Shown: positions 1 through 13,181 of the stretch, piece by piece
Numbering within the stretch: position 1 is the stretch's first letter
Layout: every line of letters begins with the position of its first letter
Assembly: GCA_002104905.1 (NCBI GenBank)
Contig: MCFE01000309.1
Coordinates: 1 to 64,000 of the forward strand
Length of the DNA: 64,000 bases
Direction: 5' to 3'
Origin: Basidiobolus meristosporus CBS 931.73
Lineage: Eukaryota; Basidiobolomycota; Basidiobolomycetes; Basidiobolales; Basidiobolaceae
Position numbers and translations under genes: made by a program
Notes under the pieces: model-generated
Told to the model about the DNA's origin: nothing
The model's database searches: none
What the model saw: the letters and a program-made list of their open reading frames with translations, nothing else

Positions 1-372
1 ATGCTTCTGCCAAGCTTCTATCGTTTGGTTTCAGAAACTGTTGCTTCAATGAGAGTGATTCGATATAATATGGAAGTGCCTGCTGGCCGTCGTCTAAGCA
101 AAAGGTGCGTTAAGATTGTTGCTTAGCCTAGGCTGAATATCACTTACTAAACTCCACTGCTAAATCGCCTAAAACCATGATTATCTCGGCTAACTTCAAT
201 TTGGCATCGCTTGTTTCGATATGCTGCAAAATTTCTCGAGCCAGATCCAGGCGGTGCCAAGCTATAGCTAAATTCCTTGGTTCTAGCACAACGCCTCTTG
301 CCAATTCCAGCTCATTTCCCATTTCCAGGGCTAGCCTTGGTTCGTTCCCAATCATCCCTGGTATTCCCAACT
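1..372 (-). CDS. NASP/Sim3/Hif1-type histone chaperone, SHNi-TPR region (partial, 3' part cut by window edge)
   Basis: Two exons are readable on the minus strand, 372-148 and 93 to beyond base 1, joined by a 54-nt intron with a GTAAGT donor and a CTTAG acceptor. The joined peptide has the alternating TPR pattern of the SHNi-TPR family: AIAWHRLDLAREI, then LAEIIMVLGDLAVEF, then across the splice NDGQQALPYYIESLSLK and DRSLAEAH. Family members (NASP, S. pombe Sim3, yeast Hif1) carry H3-H4 or CENP-A in the nucleus; that role is inferred from family only. The acceptor at 373 is my choice; the frame is also open upstream to 511. A possible first-TPR segment with EGKKAKSLL lies near 890-1060 on the same strand, but I could not join it confidently. 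The C-terminus lies outside the window. Confidence 0.62.
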
Positions 373-2911
373 CTATAACATAGGAGTTTCGAAAGTAAGA
401 TCGAGTTGGAGAAAATGAATGGATCGTTGATAGAATCGGGGCCAGAGTAAGCGTTGGATTTGTATATAGAATAAAAGTACCATCAGTAAATATCATCGTT
501 TCTTTACCCAAGAACGTGTACCATTAAAAATGGAGCCGTGGAATCGGAAATTGTCAAGCTGAAATTGGGATTGAATGTGAGTATGGGATCGTACCTTTAA
601 CAAAACGGTTTCGTCGTATCGGGCTCCAAAACAGTGTTCTCCAATACATCCATAGAACATCCGCACACTGCAAGCACAAAGAGCCTTGATATTGAGTCCT
701 ATGAATAAGAATTTTCGTTAGCTTCTGGCTAGCGACAGGTGGCAAGTTCAAAGCTATCGGCATAATAGCAGTGAAAAGTCAGGGCTTGAAAATTGGGCTT
801 GTAGGGACTCCGTACAGCACTCTAGAGGAATGTTGAGGAGAAAATCAAAAGAAATCTACATACAGTAGAGCTGCTGTTTTGTCCGACTGTCCAGATATTA
901 CACAATGCCTCAAAAGCGACTTTGCTTTTTTGCCTTCGAGAATTAGGATTTCCACAAGGTGCAGTTCGTTGCACTCTCCAGTCATGGGGAGGGGAATAAA
1001 TTGGGTGGTGCAATTGGAAGGCTCCTTACAGGAAGAAATAGACTCTGATAGGCTTTGCATAGCTTCCTGTAAAGGTCACTCAAAGGGTATGTGAACTTGT
1101 GAGTATAAAAAGCGATGCAGATTCGCCTGGGCAGCCAATATTGGCAGAGAAATCTTCAAATGTATTGCAAGTAATCCAATCGTGGTGGCACATAGTCCAG
1201 CAAAAATTGTCAATATAGATGCAGTGAAAGACCAACAAAAGACTGCTTATTTTCCTATACGGCTCATAACCATTAGACGAGGTAGAGAGAATAGGATGAT
1301 TTTCCTCTTTATTTTGAGCAGCACCAATCATTACTCCGGCTGTATATTCCCCGCGCTTCCTTTTGTGTCACGCAGTATAAGGGATACAGCAAGTCACAAT
1401 AGAAGAGGATTGGAAGACCTAATTATGTAGCCACAGGCCTCCCTGCAAGTGACGAAGTCTTCATATTGTCGTTTATTATCGATATCTATAAAGCGGATAG
1501 TTTTTCTGCAACATTTCCAAGATCGATCCTGGCTTTGTACTGGAATATCACACGACTGAAACATCCTGCTTGGTGTTTGTGCCGAGCATGAAGTTACCTG
1601 CTATACCTGGACCACGAACAGTGGGAGCAAATAGCGGGGGTCTTGGGGTATCCATTCGGCCGTCGATGAGTATGTCTGCGGGGCTTATCTCTATTTTGGT
1701 GCTCACCAGTACACATGGCTGGAACCAACTGTTGGCCTATGGGGTCAACGCCATGCTGCAATTGACGAAGCATGTGCAGATAACACCTGTTTTCACCAGA
1801 CATAGGCCAGTAAGCTTCTTTGCAATGACAAAGATCCTTCCCTCACACTTCCACATTACAGAAGGGGCCGGTAAGGATTAGTCTTTGGTGTTGTTCGTTT
1901 CCCTCCGCCCTCATTACCCCAAATGCCTTGCTAGTCACCATGGAGCAACTCCGATGCATAGTAAAGGATCACAGAAAAGAAGATATATTCCTTGTTTGGG
2001 CCAGATGGATTCAGTCACATATCGGGCTATCTTCCATATATCATTCAGCATTCATGGCCGCACAGTATACCATCATTGGATGTAGATTAGGTTGATTTAG
2101 ATGTGGTGGCTCGTTTCTTGAGATGTGTCATATCAAACAATCAGATATTGCTACAGCGATACGGCGATGCCGCTTCTCTGTAACGAAATGAAAGTCGTTG
2201 CGACCTGGCCTTCGAAAACCCAGAAACTCTGGTGTGAAACCACAATGGCAATCAGTAGCCACACTTGGGGTTGTCTCTGCAAAACCAGGGATGGCTATGA
2301 GTTTTGCTGTTCTATAAGTGGTGGAATTGATTTGGCTGCTGGAAAGTTGATGGATGTTCCAGGGTGATGAGATGTTGGTATAATACGTCAGACAGGCTGC
2401 GTCGCAGCAAGCCCAATCCTATTGAAATGCGTACGTGTCCTTCCACTTTCTTACGTGCATTGTGCCATCCACCACCACTGGGCATTCTACTGGCTTAGAA
2501 TATTAATTGATTTATTATCTATGCTTCTAAACCACCTTGCTCCTTCACATTTCGTTCTCAGGAACCGATCTGCGCTGATTTCTGAACCAATGGCAAGTAG
2601 CCATTCTTGGTGTTCTGTCATTACGTGCTGGCGATATTTAAAGAATCACAATCGGATTCAGAAGTCGTGGCAAGGGATCGAAATCTTATTCGATTGGTGA
2701 GCAAGTCCATGATACTGAGCCGAACATGATTAAGCTGCGGTGGGAGTATTTAGATCCTTTATAACCCAAATCCATAATTCGTATCGAGTGTAAGTTGAAG
2801 TCCTTTTGGCACTCTGGTGATTCGGAACTATTTCGCGAGCTCATTGTTCTATCACATACAACCCACCTGTTCTTCCAAAACACCCCTCTTCTTTTGAGCT
2901 CCTTTCCAATC
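373..2911. other. Spacer; upstream exons of the histone chaperone probably within 373-1060, nothing recognised in 1060-2911
   Basis: Short open frames occur on both strands, none with recognisable motifs or consistent splice signals. The minus-strand stretch 845-1060 contains EGKKAKSLL and may be the N-terminal TPR exon of the gene to the left. From 1060 to 2911 I see no gene; it should contain the promoters of the chaperone (minus) and of the R3H protein (plus). Confidence 0.4.
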
Positions 2912-4129
2912 ATGGCTGTTGACACCACCGAATTTCCTATCACTGGGCCCACCCTAAGCCCCGAACAGCACACTGGAGCTTCCGCAGAGGCACCTCCACT
3001 TCGTGTGCCTAGAGTTGGCAAAAAGAAGATTTACTTTCAACGTGACTCTCTAAAAAGCAGAGAGTCCAAGGGTAAAGAAGGAAGCCGTCGCCGGAAGCGC
3101 TATGATAACGGTATGTAAAAGAGCCCCTTTAGATAACGGTTCTTCCGCGAAATATTTCCATCTTCCCGCGTTTCCACGTGTTTATACTCCGCATCTAGTC
3201 AGCTGTGGATAAAACAACGTGAGCGAGAAGCACTTCCCTTTCATGAAAAGGCAAAGCTTCTTTGAGCTTGGCTTTTCTATATAGGCTCAGTTCCTCAGAA
3301 TTGCGTTTCCTCTTTGGCTGGAACAATTCTGGAACTAGCTAATGATATTTGAACATTCTATTGAGTTATAATCTCATAATTTCCTCTTCTGTACCTATTA
3401 TGTATCGAATGTTGTCTACCTGCCGTGACTGTTTCATTGGGATAGACCACTTTACACACCTTCCACACGCCGTATTGAATCCAAAGGATCTGGCTCCCCC
3501 TGGCTATCCCGCTGAAGCTCCACGATTCCATTTCAAATACGACCGTGCCATGCAGCAGCTTCTTCAGCACAACTTCATTCATGACATAGACCTACGTGCA
3601 ATGGAGAAGACACCTCAGTGTCCGGAGTCACAGAGCTACATTCATCGATCTATTCGCCGAGAGCTGAAGAAAGCACACGTGTCTGAGGGAATTGTAGAGC
3701 GCCATGAAATAGAGTTGATCGAATTCATAAAGCAGATCTTGGAGCGAGAGGGTCAGCTGGACGATATGGAAGAGGTTCCTGAGGGAGTTAGTGACTACTC
3801 CAGCACCGATTCTGATGACGATACAGACATAGATTCCAAGCACCTGGAATCATTCTCAAAGCAACAACTGTTTCTTGTAATGAACATTCAAGATAGGCAG
3901 ATCCGCTTCGTTGTGCATGCCATGTGCCAGTACTACCACCTGATGTCTTTTAGTAAGTGTAATGCTTACGGCAGTCTACTGTTCCATCACTGACCCCCTG
4001 TTTCCAGGCAAAGATACCAGGTGTGGCCGTCGGCTTACTTACGTATGCCATCCGCGTCTTGTCTTCCCCAACTCACAGAAATCACCAGGGCTTCGGGAAA
4101 AGACGTTTTATGAGTTCGTGTTCCTTTAG
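2912..4129 (+). CDS. R3H-domain protein with R3H-associated N-terminal motif (R3HDM4-like)
   Basis: Exons 2912-3110, 3446-3952 and 4008-4129 join in frame to 275 residues. Introns are GTATGT...GATAG (335 nt) and GTAAGT...TTCCAG (55 nt). The start ATG at 2912 has a good context (caatcATGG). A basic stretch ends in RRRKRYDN at about residues 59-66; splicing adds DHFTHLPHAVLNP, matching the R3H-associated motif in which RRxRYDN is followed by an H/L-rich and NP stretch. An acidic patch (SDDDTDID) precedes the C-terminal R3H core: DRQIRFVVHAMCQYY at about 216-230, then SFSKDTRCGRRLTYVCHP across the last splice. R3H domains bind single-stranded nucleic acid; the role of this subfamily is not established. 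The clean join of all three exons within conserved motifs supports the model. The first intron is long for this window, so a missed mini-exon is possible. Confidence 0.72.
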
Positions 4130-5807
4130 GGGTCCATACCATTTCATGTTCTCGAATATCGCCACCCCAAAAGAATGTATAGCAATGCCCTTGCAGCCCC
4201 CCTCCATGATAATGCTTTCTCAACGATGCTGTTATTTATTCCATGCTCTTGCCTTCTGGAATACATCCCCATGAAATGGTTCAGTAATTGGTGGCAAATA
4301 TATTGGCACGCCCTCATGAAACTAATTCCAAGCATATCAGTTTACTTTACACACCCTTGGCTCAATATTTGCTAGAGACTATCCTCGACCCAGCCCCCAA
4401 AATGGCTAGGCTTATGACGTGGAGGCACTTGGATAGGCCACCACAAGGAGGTGTGTAGGGTGGTTTGAAACCAATTGAGCCATTTTGGGTCACGCTCCGT
4501 TAACTGCAGTATGGAAGTCATACCCCTAATGGTTACTAGAGCATACGGATCGCAGTGCAATGCATGTGGACGACCATGAGTGGTGATAAAAATCACCGCC
4601 CGTCTCAACAGCAGTAAATTAAAGGCACAAACCGCGCGTAGCATGGTACAGATAGCGCGGAAAGTGGCATGTGACGGACACCTGTATTTGGGCTCTGCCG
4701 TTCCCAGATCGTAAGCTAGCGTTTAGTCATACCAGTTGTCCAGGCCGTCAGCCGCGGCATACACCTCACCAACCCAGCCCGATCGCTACTCCTCTCTTTC
4801 TTGGCCATCTGCTCGAAGATCGATCTGAGATTTAGCAGGTACGCGAAAACAGTTTAGCAGGAAATCCGCGAGTCATTGTGAGTCAGCTCATCATCTGTTT
4901 AGTTGCTGGGTAGGGATTCAGCACTCCTTCTCATCGTGATACGGGCTATGGTACAGAATCTCGTTATGGAAGCCTGATTGCCAATGAAACAACCAGTATT
5001 GACAAACTGCTACGGAGTGTGAAACATCGTTGACGACTTAAGGGCAGCATTTTATTGAGTGTGGTTGCGCATGCATTCGCCATACGTCACCATGGATGGC
5101 TATCGAGAGAGGAGAGGAGGATCCATCCAATTTTCAGCACCTGAAGGCCCGATCAACCAATATTCCCCTCACTGAATGGCCCAAAACGTTATGCTACCTG
5201 CTTTGCCAGAGGTCACAGTGGAGCCCAGCCCATTCTGATTAGCTAATGCTTGGAGCATGCTCACCTGTAAGTCAGCCATTCGGTGCGCTGAGGGAAGGGT
5301 GCTACTGTGGTTGATGCAAGCTTGATTGATGCCATCTGGATATCTTACAAATGTGTATTCAGGATGCTGAACCCTAAAGCAATGTGGGGGCTTCAAGCCT
5401 GGACGGCCGCACTTCTGCCCCGAGCTCTGCGTTGCCACTCATGCCCTCTGCTTGCTTCAATACCAATTGCCATTCTCCACAGATTTTGACAGGACTTATG
5501 GCATGTTGATTGGCTCACTATTTGCAAAGCTGGCAATGTGCAGATTTCTTGATTACTAATTCAATCCGCAACCTCATTTCTGCTCATGGAGATACAATAT
5601 ATTAATCGGATCTGAGCCAACTACCCACAGATCTTAAAGTACTCCGATAAATATCATTAATACCAAAAATCAGGCCATTGCCAGATCTGGATCGTCACCG
5701 TAATCAGTGTGGAAAAACTCAATATATAGAGGCCCACAGCATTAACTTCCAGCTAACAATTACAACACATTTGCTTGGTATCGAAGTACCTTCTCCTAAT
5801 CCACACA
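4130..5807. other. Spacer with no recognised gene
   Basis: About 1.7 kb between the R3H gene and ovoA. Only short unsupported frames on either strand. It should carry the R3H gene 3' end and the ovoA promoter; no motif is clear enough to call. Confidence 0.5.
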
Positions 5808-8411
5808 ATGCTTGTCCAACAGCCACCCTTCCCCAATTCTCGCACCGATCAATACCTGGGCACAAAGTCATTCATCCCCACCAAAGAGGCCGTTGTAACC
5901 ATGGACCTGAGGGTCCAGGATGCCAAGGAAAAGCGGCAAGAGATTCATAGAGCTTTCAACGACACATTTACCCTCTACGAAGACCTCTTCGATGCTATCA
6001 CTGACAAGGCGCACTATATGCGCGCGGATCCGCTGCGACACCCGCTAATATTCTATCTTGGACACACCGCCGCCTTCTACATCAACAAGCTTGTATTGGC
6101 CAAGACTCTGAAGTATAATGAACGTATTGATCCAAGTTTAGAATCATTGGTTTCTGTTGGAGTAGATGAAATGTCATGGTAATTATTATCAAGAAACAGG
6201 TACCTTATTTATGGCCCTTTTGCTTAATCATCTGTTCGCAGGGATGACTTGCTTTCCGACGACTACCCTTGGCCGGCGCTGGAGAATGTACGCACCTTCC
6301 GCTCACAAGTTCGAGAACTTGTGTCCCAAGTGATCCTTGAACGACTCCCCTTGTATAATAACACAGTAATTGATTGGGAGCACCCATTTTGGCCCATTGT
6401 TCTCGCCATCGAACACGAACGTATTCATCTAGAAACGTCCTCTGTACTAATACGCCACCTTCCGCTTTCCGCACTTAACCCCAACTATAACTCTTTCTTT
6501 AGACAAGATTGCAAAGAATGGGACTCCTCGGCTCCTGCTGCAAAGAGCCTCAATTTCGTCGATGTTCCTGCTGGCCATATTACACTTGGTCGTCCCATGC
6601 ATTCAGAGAAGGCACGCACTGCTGCGCACCTCGAGAACCTGACGGATATCTATGGGTGGGACAATGAGTATGGCCACCAAGAAGCACAGGTAAATAGCTT
6701 CTGTGCGGGTGAAAAACTGATCTCCAACGCTGATTTCTACCAATTCGTTCGCGATGATGGCTACCACAAAGAAGAGTATTGGTCCAAAGAGGGCTGGCAC
6801 TGGGTACAGTACATAAAGCCTGAAACACCCAGATTCTGGGTAAAGAAACATGACGGGGCGTACGTATTGAGAAACATGCTCGAGGAAACTCCAACCATGC
6901 CATGGAATTGGCCGGTTGAGATCAATGCCCTGGAAGCTAATGCTTATTGCCGGTGGTATACCCAGAAATTCGGAAGGCTTACTCGTTTGCCTACTGAAGA
7001 AGAGTATTGTCACATGCTTCGATTCGCATTGGAACAAGAGCGTCAGGATACCGGCTCAAACCCCATTGGCCCTGATCACCTGCTCAATAACTGTAATATT
7101 GCCCTCCAGAAATCCACCTCGTCTTGCCCAGTCGACAAGTTCCGCACGGGGCCGTTTTACGACATTATGGGCAATGTGTGGCAATGGACAAAGACGTGTA
7201 TGTATCCATATGCCGATTTTGATGTCCATCCGTTGTATGATGACTTCACTGCGCCTACATTCGACGACAAGCATAATTTAATCAAAGGTGGATCCTGGAT
7301 CTCCACTGGAAATGAAGCAACGATCTATTCGCGGTATGCGTTCAGACGCCATTTCTATCAGCATGCAGGTTTTCGTGTTGTCCAGCCAGCAGACCAAGGG
7401 AACGTGAAGCTGGACGAGGCCGGAAAGGAGGCTGACTTCGAGCCCAAGAACATCTTCGTTACTGGAAACGGCCAGGAAACCTCAGGGAATCCCTATGAGA
7501 CCGATGTTCAAGTGAATCGCTACTGTGAAAGCCACTACGGCCCACAGCCACCGTTTCCCAACGTGCAATCGTTCCAGGCGGTTTCTGCGCGTATCTGTGA
7601 GGCTTTAATGCGGGATTCTGAGTTCGCCAAACTTGGGAATCAAGAGCAAATCCGCGCACTAGATCTTGGCTGTGCAACTGGTCGATCGACGTTCGAAATG
7701 GCCCATTATTTCGACCAGGTAGTAGGTGTTGACTTGTCGGCAAGATTCATACAGGTCGGATACCAATTGGCACAGCAAGGAAGCATCAGATACTCCACAC
7801 CAATCGAGGGGGAGATCCAGGCGCTGCGTGAGGTGGTCTTGGGCTCCAAAGAACTCCCGCTGAATGGATCCGAAGGGTTGACCTTGGTTGAGCAGCTGTT
7901 TGGCCCCCAACCAGTTGACGAGAGTCCCAATGGCTGCCATGCGTTGGCAGATAAAGTATTGTTTCTGCAAGGGGACGCATGCAACCTAAATGCCACCAAT
8001 CCTGTGTATTTCAACTTCCATTGCATCCTGGCTGCCAATATCTTGGATCGACTATATAATCCCATCTCATTCCTTGAAACGATCCATACTAGGATTGTAC
8101 CGGGGGGCTTCCTTGTCATCCTATCGCCAAACACATGGCTACCGGAATTCACGCCGCAGGAGAACTGGATAGGGGGGAAGAAGGTTGACGGCGAGAACGT
8201 ATCCACCCGCGACGGCCTCGAGCAAGTACTGAGCCCATGGTTTGATATTGTTCGGATCAAGCCACGTAACCCCGAATTCCAGGATACATTTGGGAGCGGA
8301 GGCCTGGACGGCCAACTCGAGTCGTTCCATGTTCCATTTGTGCTCCGTGAAACCCAACGCAAGTACGAATTCATTTTCGCCGAATGCACCATCTGGAAAA
8401 AGCGGGCATAA
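5808..8411 (+). CDS. ovoA: OvoA: 5-histidylcysteine sulfoxide synthase / mercaptohistidine N-methyltransferase
   Basis: Two exons, 5808-6178 and 6242-8411, split by a 63-nt intron (GTAATT...TTCGCAG), give 846 residues; the splice restores DEMSWDDLLSDDYPW. Domain order is DinB-like helical bundle (about 30-200), formylglycine-generating-enzyme-like sulfoxide synthase fold (about 229-506), then a class I SAM methyltransferase (about 545-846). Candidate iron ligands are H86 in YLGHTAAFYINK and H182/H186 in EHERIHLE. FGE-fold signatures are FYDIMGNVWQW and GGSWISTGNEA (from 473). SAM motif I is LDLGCATGR (597-605). The methyltransferase at the C-terminus is the OvoA layout; ergothioneine Egt1 has it at the N-terminus. 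OvoA joins cysteine to histidine C5 with oxygen and Fe(II), and its second domain N-methylates the mercaptohistidine, giving ovothiol A, an antioxidant thiol. An upstream TTG at 5775 is in frame, but ATG 5808 is preferred. No separate C-S lyase (OvoB) gene is seen nearby. Confidence 0.9.
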
Positions 8412-10882
8412 GCTGATGGCAAATCCTCGTGCCATGTCAAATGGGACGATTCAAGGAGCCACCCACCCCCCGTAGTGTAAGCTCAAAATGCAAAATAAAT
8501 TCCATCACCCCAAATGTGTCCCTTGTTCGGGGATCTGGATTCGGAACCTAGTCTTCATCGTGAGAACATCAGGGATACCCAAACCTATTGAAACGCCCGT
8601 CATACACTACAAAGTTCAAAGGGCGCATATAGATTGGAGTTCAATTTGTGTTGGTAGTAGAGATATGGCTGTGTTAGAGCTTTGGTTAGATAGCCCAAGA
8701 AGTAATCTATGTTACAAGTTTATTCCAGTACGGCCATCGTTGGTATTGATAGCAGCCCTCTCCCCAATGTCCCAGACCTGAACCAGAACCAACATTGCCC
8801 ACTGTTTCTTGTGATAGAGGCAGTTGGTTTCAAAACAACCAGCCAAAGCATCAATGTTCTACTGGTAAAACCTGTCTTGGTATACCAACGCACCAACGAG
8901 CTTTAGCCTTGAGTTGATTCATGTTTACTACACACCAGCTTCAGTATAAACTTCAGAGACAAATGCTACTGATTTCTCCACTAGCATGCAACCTGTTCAC
9001 CCTCTCCACTATAGCCCTAATTCTCTAAGAGACACCAGCAAGAAGCTGGTGCTATCTACCATATGTAATAAATCATTGATGGGTGCTCTGGCGTGATGAC
9101 GACGCACCGAGATCCTGCCACTCTGGCCATTCGTAGCAAAGTCCTTGATGAGCGCAGTCACTTGGGGGCATGGAGTAGGCGGGCGGCGGCGAAATCCATC
9201 GGACGGGTTGGAATAACTGAAGTGGTATTTCCGAAAAAGAATGGTTTCCCCTACACAAATATCCGCAAGAAAATCCATCATGGTACACAACGGTTCCTAT
9301 TTGAAGGAATCTATATATGTACCATTGGTGTAGTGAACATTAAATACGTTACATGCTACATTGTGATGTGTTGGTCAAATATGATATAGAATCCTCGGGC
9401 CAATTAGATCTTGGGGCTCAGCAAATCGACATCTCATTGTGCGCTTGATTGGCGGAGCCAAACTGTATTTCTGTCTATCTCCATCCACCCTGGCTGCCAA
9501 TCATTCCTTTGCGTGAGATTTTCAAGAACCCAATATATTATTCACAGGGGGAAGTGAGCGGAATAGCGCTATACCTAATTCGGCTTAGTTCTCATTTTAG
9601 ATGGTGTTCATGTACATCGCTGTTTCAGAGCCCAATTCTAGTAGTGAACGTATGGTTGCATCAATCGCCACCAGAACTATACCAGTAAGAGTATAGTTAA
9701 ATCACTCTTTTCCAGTAATTGACGTGTATCTCCGTATCCTCCCTACTTGGTCTGATTGCTTTCCATGAATAATGTGAGTTCTGTCGAGCATGCCACACAG
9801 GCCTAGGAGATTGATGGCGGAGTCGAAATGGGCTGATGCTGGTTGTATTCAGATGAAATTGGTTGGTGTTTCTATCTTGGGACCGACTTTTCTCCCCAGT
9901 CGTTACATAATAATAAATTTGTTGAACCAGTGGATATTTGTAGATATCCATGTGAATGTGCAAGAGTAAAATCTAATCGGCCGATTCCCAAAGTCGTAAT
10001 GTAAAGCATATGGCATTTTGTTTGATGTATTAGGGGGGATATCGACTTCAAATGGAGATGCAACGGAACCCTTATTCCATATAAACGCCAAATAAGGCTA
10101 ATCAGGCAATATCGTATCTGCCCCGGAAGTCTTATTAGGCATCTTCACATATGAAAAACATCGACTGACTCCATGTGCATCTGATTTTCAATGGACTCCT
10201 GCAATTCGTGGCTTGGAGATTGCAAGAATAGTCCGAACTCTTCCCCTTGACACCCGAAGGGCCAGGATCGTATTTTTCGCTCCGATGAATGAGGGGATCT
10301 CTCACACAACACTAATGCACCCTCAGCATTTGAACTTGCTTGGTTCTGTATGTGCTCTCGAGGTCTACACCTCACTAAGCCATAAGTGGTTAGTTTCAAA
10401 TATTCCGCTGGTGTTTCAATTGATGGCGATGTAGCATTGAGACGCTATCATGTGATTGCCTCAATCTATCCCGTCAATTGATCATTGTTTTGGGGGGGGG
10501 GCTTTCCAATACATGTCTGTAACTATTCTGCCCTATCACTCACTTCGGTATCATGTTTCATAGCAAGAATTGCAATGTTCATTTGGCAGGAGAGAAGCAT
10601 CACCGTGGTGCTACAATTACAGTGTTAAGGGGAGATTCCTAGTGATCCATGAGGAGAGGTGGCTCTTTATAGTAATGGTATTTTGAAATGTGCTGTCTTG
10701 CATTGCACTCCATTGGTATTGCATCGTAGTTGATTGCACCGCGGTTGTCAAGTACCATAGACACTGGTTCCGAATTTTGCTACGGCATGTGGCGTAACTG
10801 GCCACATGTTTGTATTTGTCGTATGCCTATTTCTTTGCGGCCAAGGATGGATTCCAACAATAGCTTGAATCCCTTACATATG

Positions 10883-10942
<60 letters not shown>

Positions 10943-13181
10943 CGAATGTATATATGCCTTATTCGAATGAGGTCTCGTACTCAGGTAGCTTCCCAAGATA
11001 TTCACCACTGCTTCGTCCTCTCCTGCACCCTACGATCGATGGGAAAGGCAGCAATCTGCTTGCGTGTCACCTCGACCTTTCAATGGAGTAAACCAATTAA
11101 TATAACTTTGATTTGCAGATATAAGGACTCAGCTGAAGTTGACACAGAATCCGATAGGTTGTCTTATTCAGCAGGCAAGTCACTTCCTCGCTTCCCGTAT
11201 GTGTAGATCTGAATTATATATGCATTAAAATGCCTGATCGAGATCATTCTCCCATAGCCAAATGGCGCCACGGGCCAATGGGAAGCACTTCCAGCGGGTC
11301 TACTTGATTAGATTTTCCTAGATGTATCAAACCCTAGTCAGAAAAGCATTGTGCCCCCTCATTTCCTCATTCTGATAGGGGATCCCAAAATAGAAGATAG
11401 CGCGGTTTGGATCCATTCCATTATAGGCTCTAGCATTGCAACAGTTGTCAGCTGACTGGATACCTGGGTTGCTGTAAGTACCCTCGACACCCACTTTACA
11501 GCGCCCATTGCAATTTATTGAGCTGCCAAGTAGCCACATTGAGGAGATTCAATGCTGTCCGGAAGCACTTCCTGATGCATAGGCACACCAGCGCCTCATA
11601 AATAAATCTGATCTCCAGGTGATAAGGGTTGGTACATGTCATGTACATCATGCTATTAGTGGGGTGAGGAATCCATCAGGTCTCTGGTGATCATTGGGCG
11701 GGTTTTCAAATGTGATTTGCTTCTGGATGATTTAGCCATGGCATTTGTTGGGGAGTTGGTTGGGTTGTGGGTAATAAGATGAAACAAGGCGGGTGTCTTA
11801 ACATCACTTCATTGACTCATAGACCACAGTATGAGGTTCGACAATGAGGTTTTGAACGATTGAAGCAAAGGTCAGTTGAGCATTGCAGTTAGAGACAGGT
11901 TTTATTACTTTAACATGAATAATTTTGATTAAATCTGTGTCTCGCGCCTAGAACGTATGTCAATCGCTTCTAACCTAGGTAACTACGTGTCAGTGGCTAG
12001 CCGGTGTCTATCCATTGCCAACCACACGCAAGGCAACTCCCCTCCCCAACAACTTTAACAGCAGCAGCATCTAGTGGTCATGATTCAATACTAGCTGCCA
12101 CCTCCGCGCCTGCCTCACCAGTTGCTAGCCATCAATATGAACACCTCAGATACATTCAGCCATGGGAAGATCAAGGGAATTCGTGAATTTGGGGCAGACA
12201 AATCCAGTTTTTGCCAACAAAATACAAGACTACGCTAAATAGAGGGGGTGATATTTGGTTGATCCATCCGACACGGAGAGATACTCGCCTGCAGAAAACA
12301 AGCCGCTGCATCTGAGAAACATGCTTTCCCATCACCATGCGGTCTAGAGTAGCTGAGCCTGGAAGCGCATACTTGGCATCCAGCTGCAAATCGTCAGGAT
12401 GCGATTAGTGGGTAGCAAACCTTAACTTATGAACCATCTCTTCTATTATTATTGCGGGATGCTGGCCAATGAGGGCCGTTCTGCAGATTATAGTCGCTCA
12501 AATACAAAGAACGGAATAGGAATAGCCCGTTTCGCCATTGGCCAGGTTTGAGAGGAGACGAACCTGGCGGGCTAAAGATCAGGACAACCTCTAACCAAAT
12601 TAGGGAATTATCCAGAGGGTACTAAGAAAAGGTTTGGTATGAAGAAGGCAGTTGGTCAGCCTTTTGCATCATTTTAGTGGCAAAATTAAGCCGACCTGGT
12701 TATACAGAAAGCTTTTAGTCGATCCTATTTTTTTGGTGAAGAGGGTTGACCAGTAAAAAGATTTGCTGTGATACGATGTTACTGAAATACTGGCCTCTTT
12801 GCCATATTCGGCCCACAGCATTGTAGCATTATCCTGCCCGTTCATTCGATAGACGGCAGTTACAAACATGCGAAACATCCGCTCTTTTCTATATAATCCC
12901 AAGTGCGTACTCCCCCGAACCAGATTACTCCTCTTTTTCTAGACCTCATTGACTCGATTCTATCGAAGCTTCTCTCAGCACCTCAACCGAATTTTATTTT
13001 GAAATCCCATCCAGCCACTCTCTATTAGATACATTAGTCCACTGCCTGTCCTTGAAGCCATTAATTAATACCTCCTTTGCCTAAAATATTATATTGTCGA
13101 CTGTTGGACCAAGCACTTAGTACCTTATGCAATAGCAATCAGCTCCGAAACCTTTCCTACTTTGATCACTATCCATTCAAG
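8412..13181. other. Long spacer (4.8 kb) with no gene I can support
   Basis: Several frames of 60-160 codons occur on both strands, but none shows a known motif or coherent splicing. A minus-strand frame at 9009-9290 and a Ser/Ala/Pro-rich plus frame at 12004-12186 look mildly coding-like and could be exons of unrecognised genes. A TA/TG microsatellite lies at 10889-10942 and a run of nine G at about 10492. Confidence 0.45.
10889..10942. repeat. Compound TA/TG dinucleotide microsatellite
   Basis: About 15 TA units run directly into about 12 TG units. The open frame passing through it (10730-11206) translates the repeat as alternating YI and VC and is not a gene. Confidence 0.95.

Noticed and set aside
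5808-8411. Ergothioneine synthase Egt1
   Set aside because: The methyltransferase is C-terminal; Egt1 has an N-terminal EgtD-like methyltransferase before the DinB/FGE part.
7706-8440. 244-codon minus-strand frame
   Set aside because: Antisense shadow of the OvoA methyltransferase domain; no motifs.
10730-11206. 158-codon plus-strand frame
   Set aside because: Runs through the TA/TG microsatellite and encodes simple repeat.
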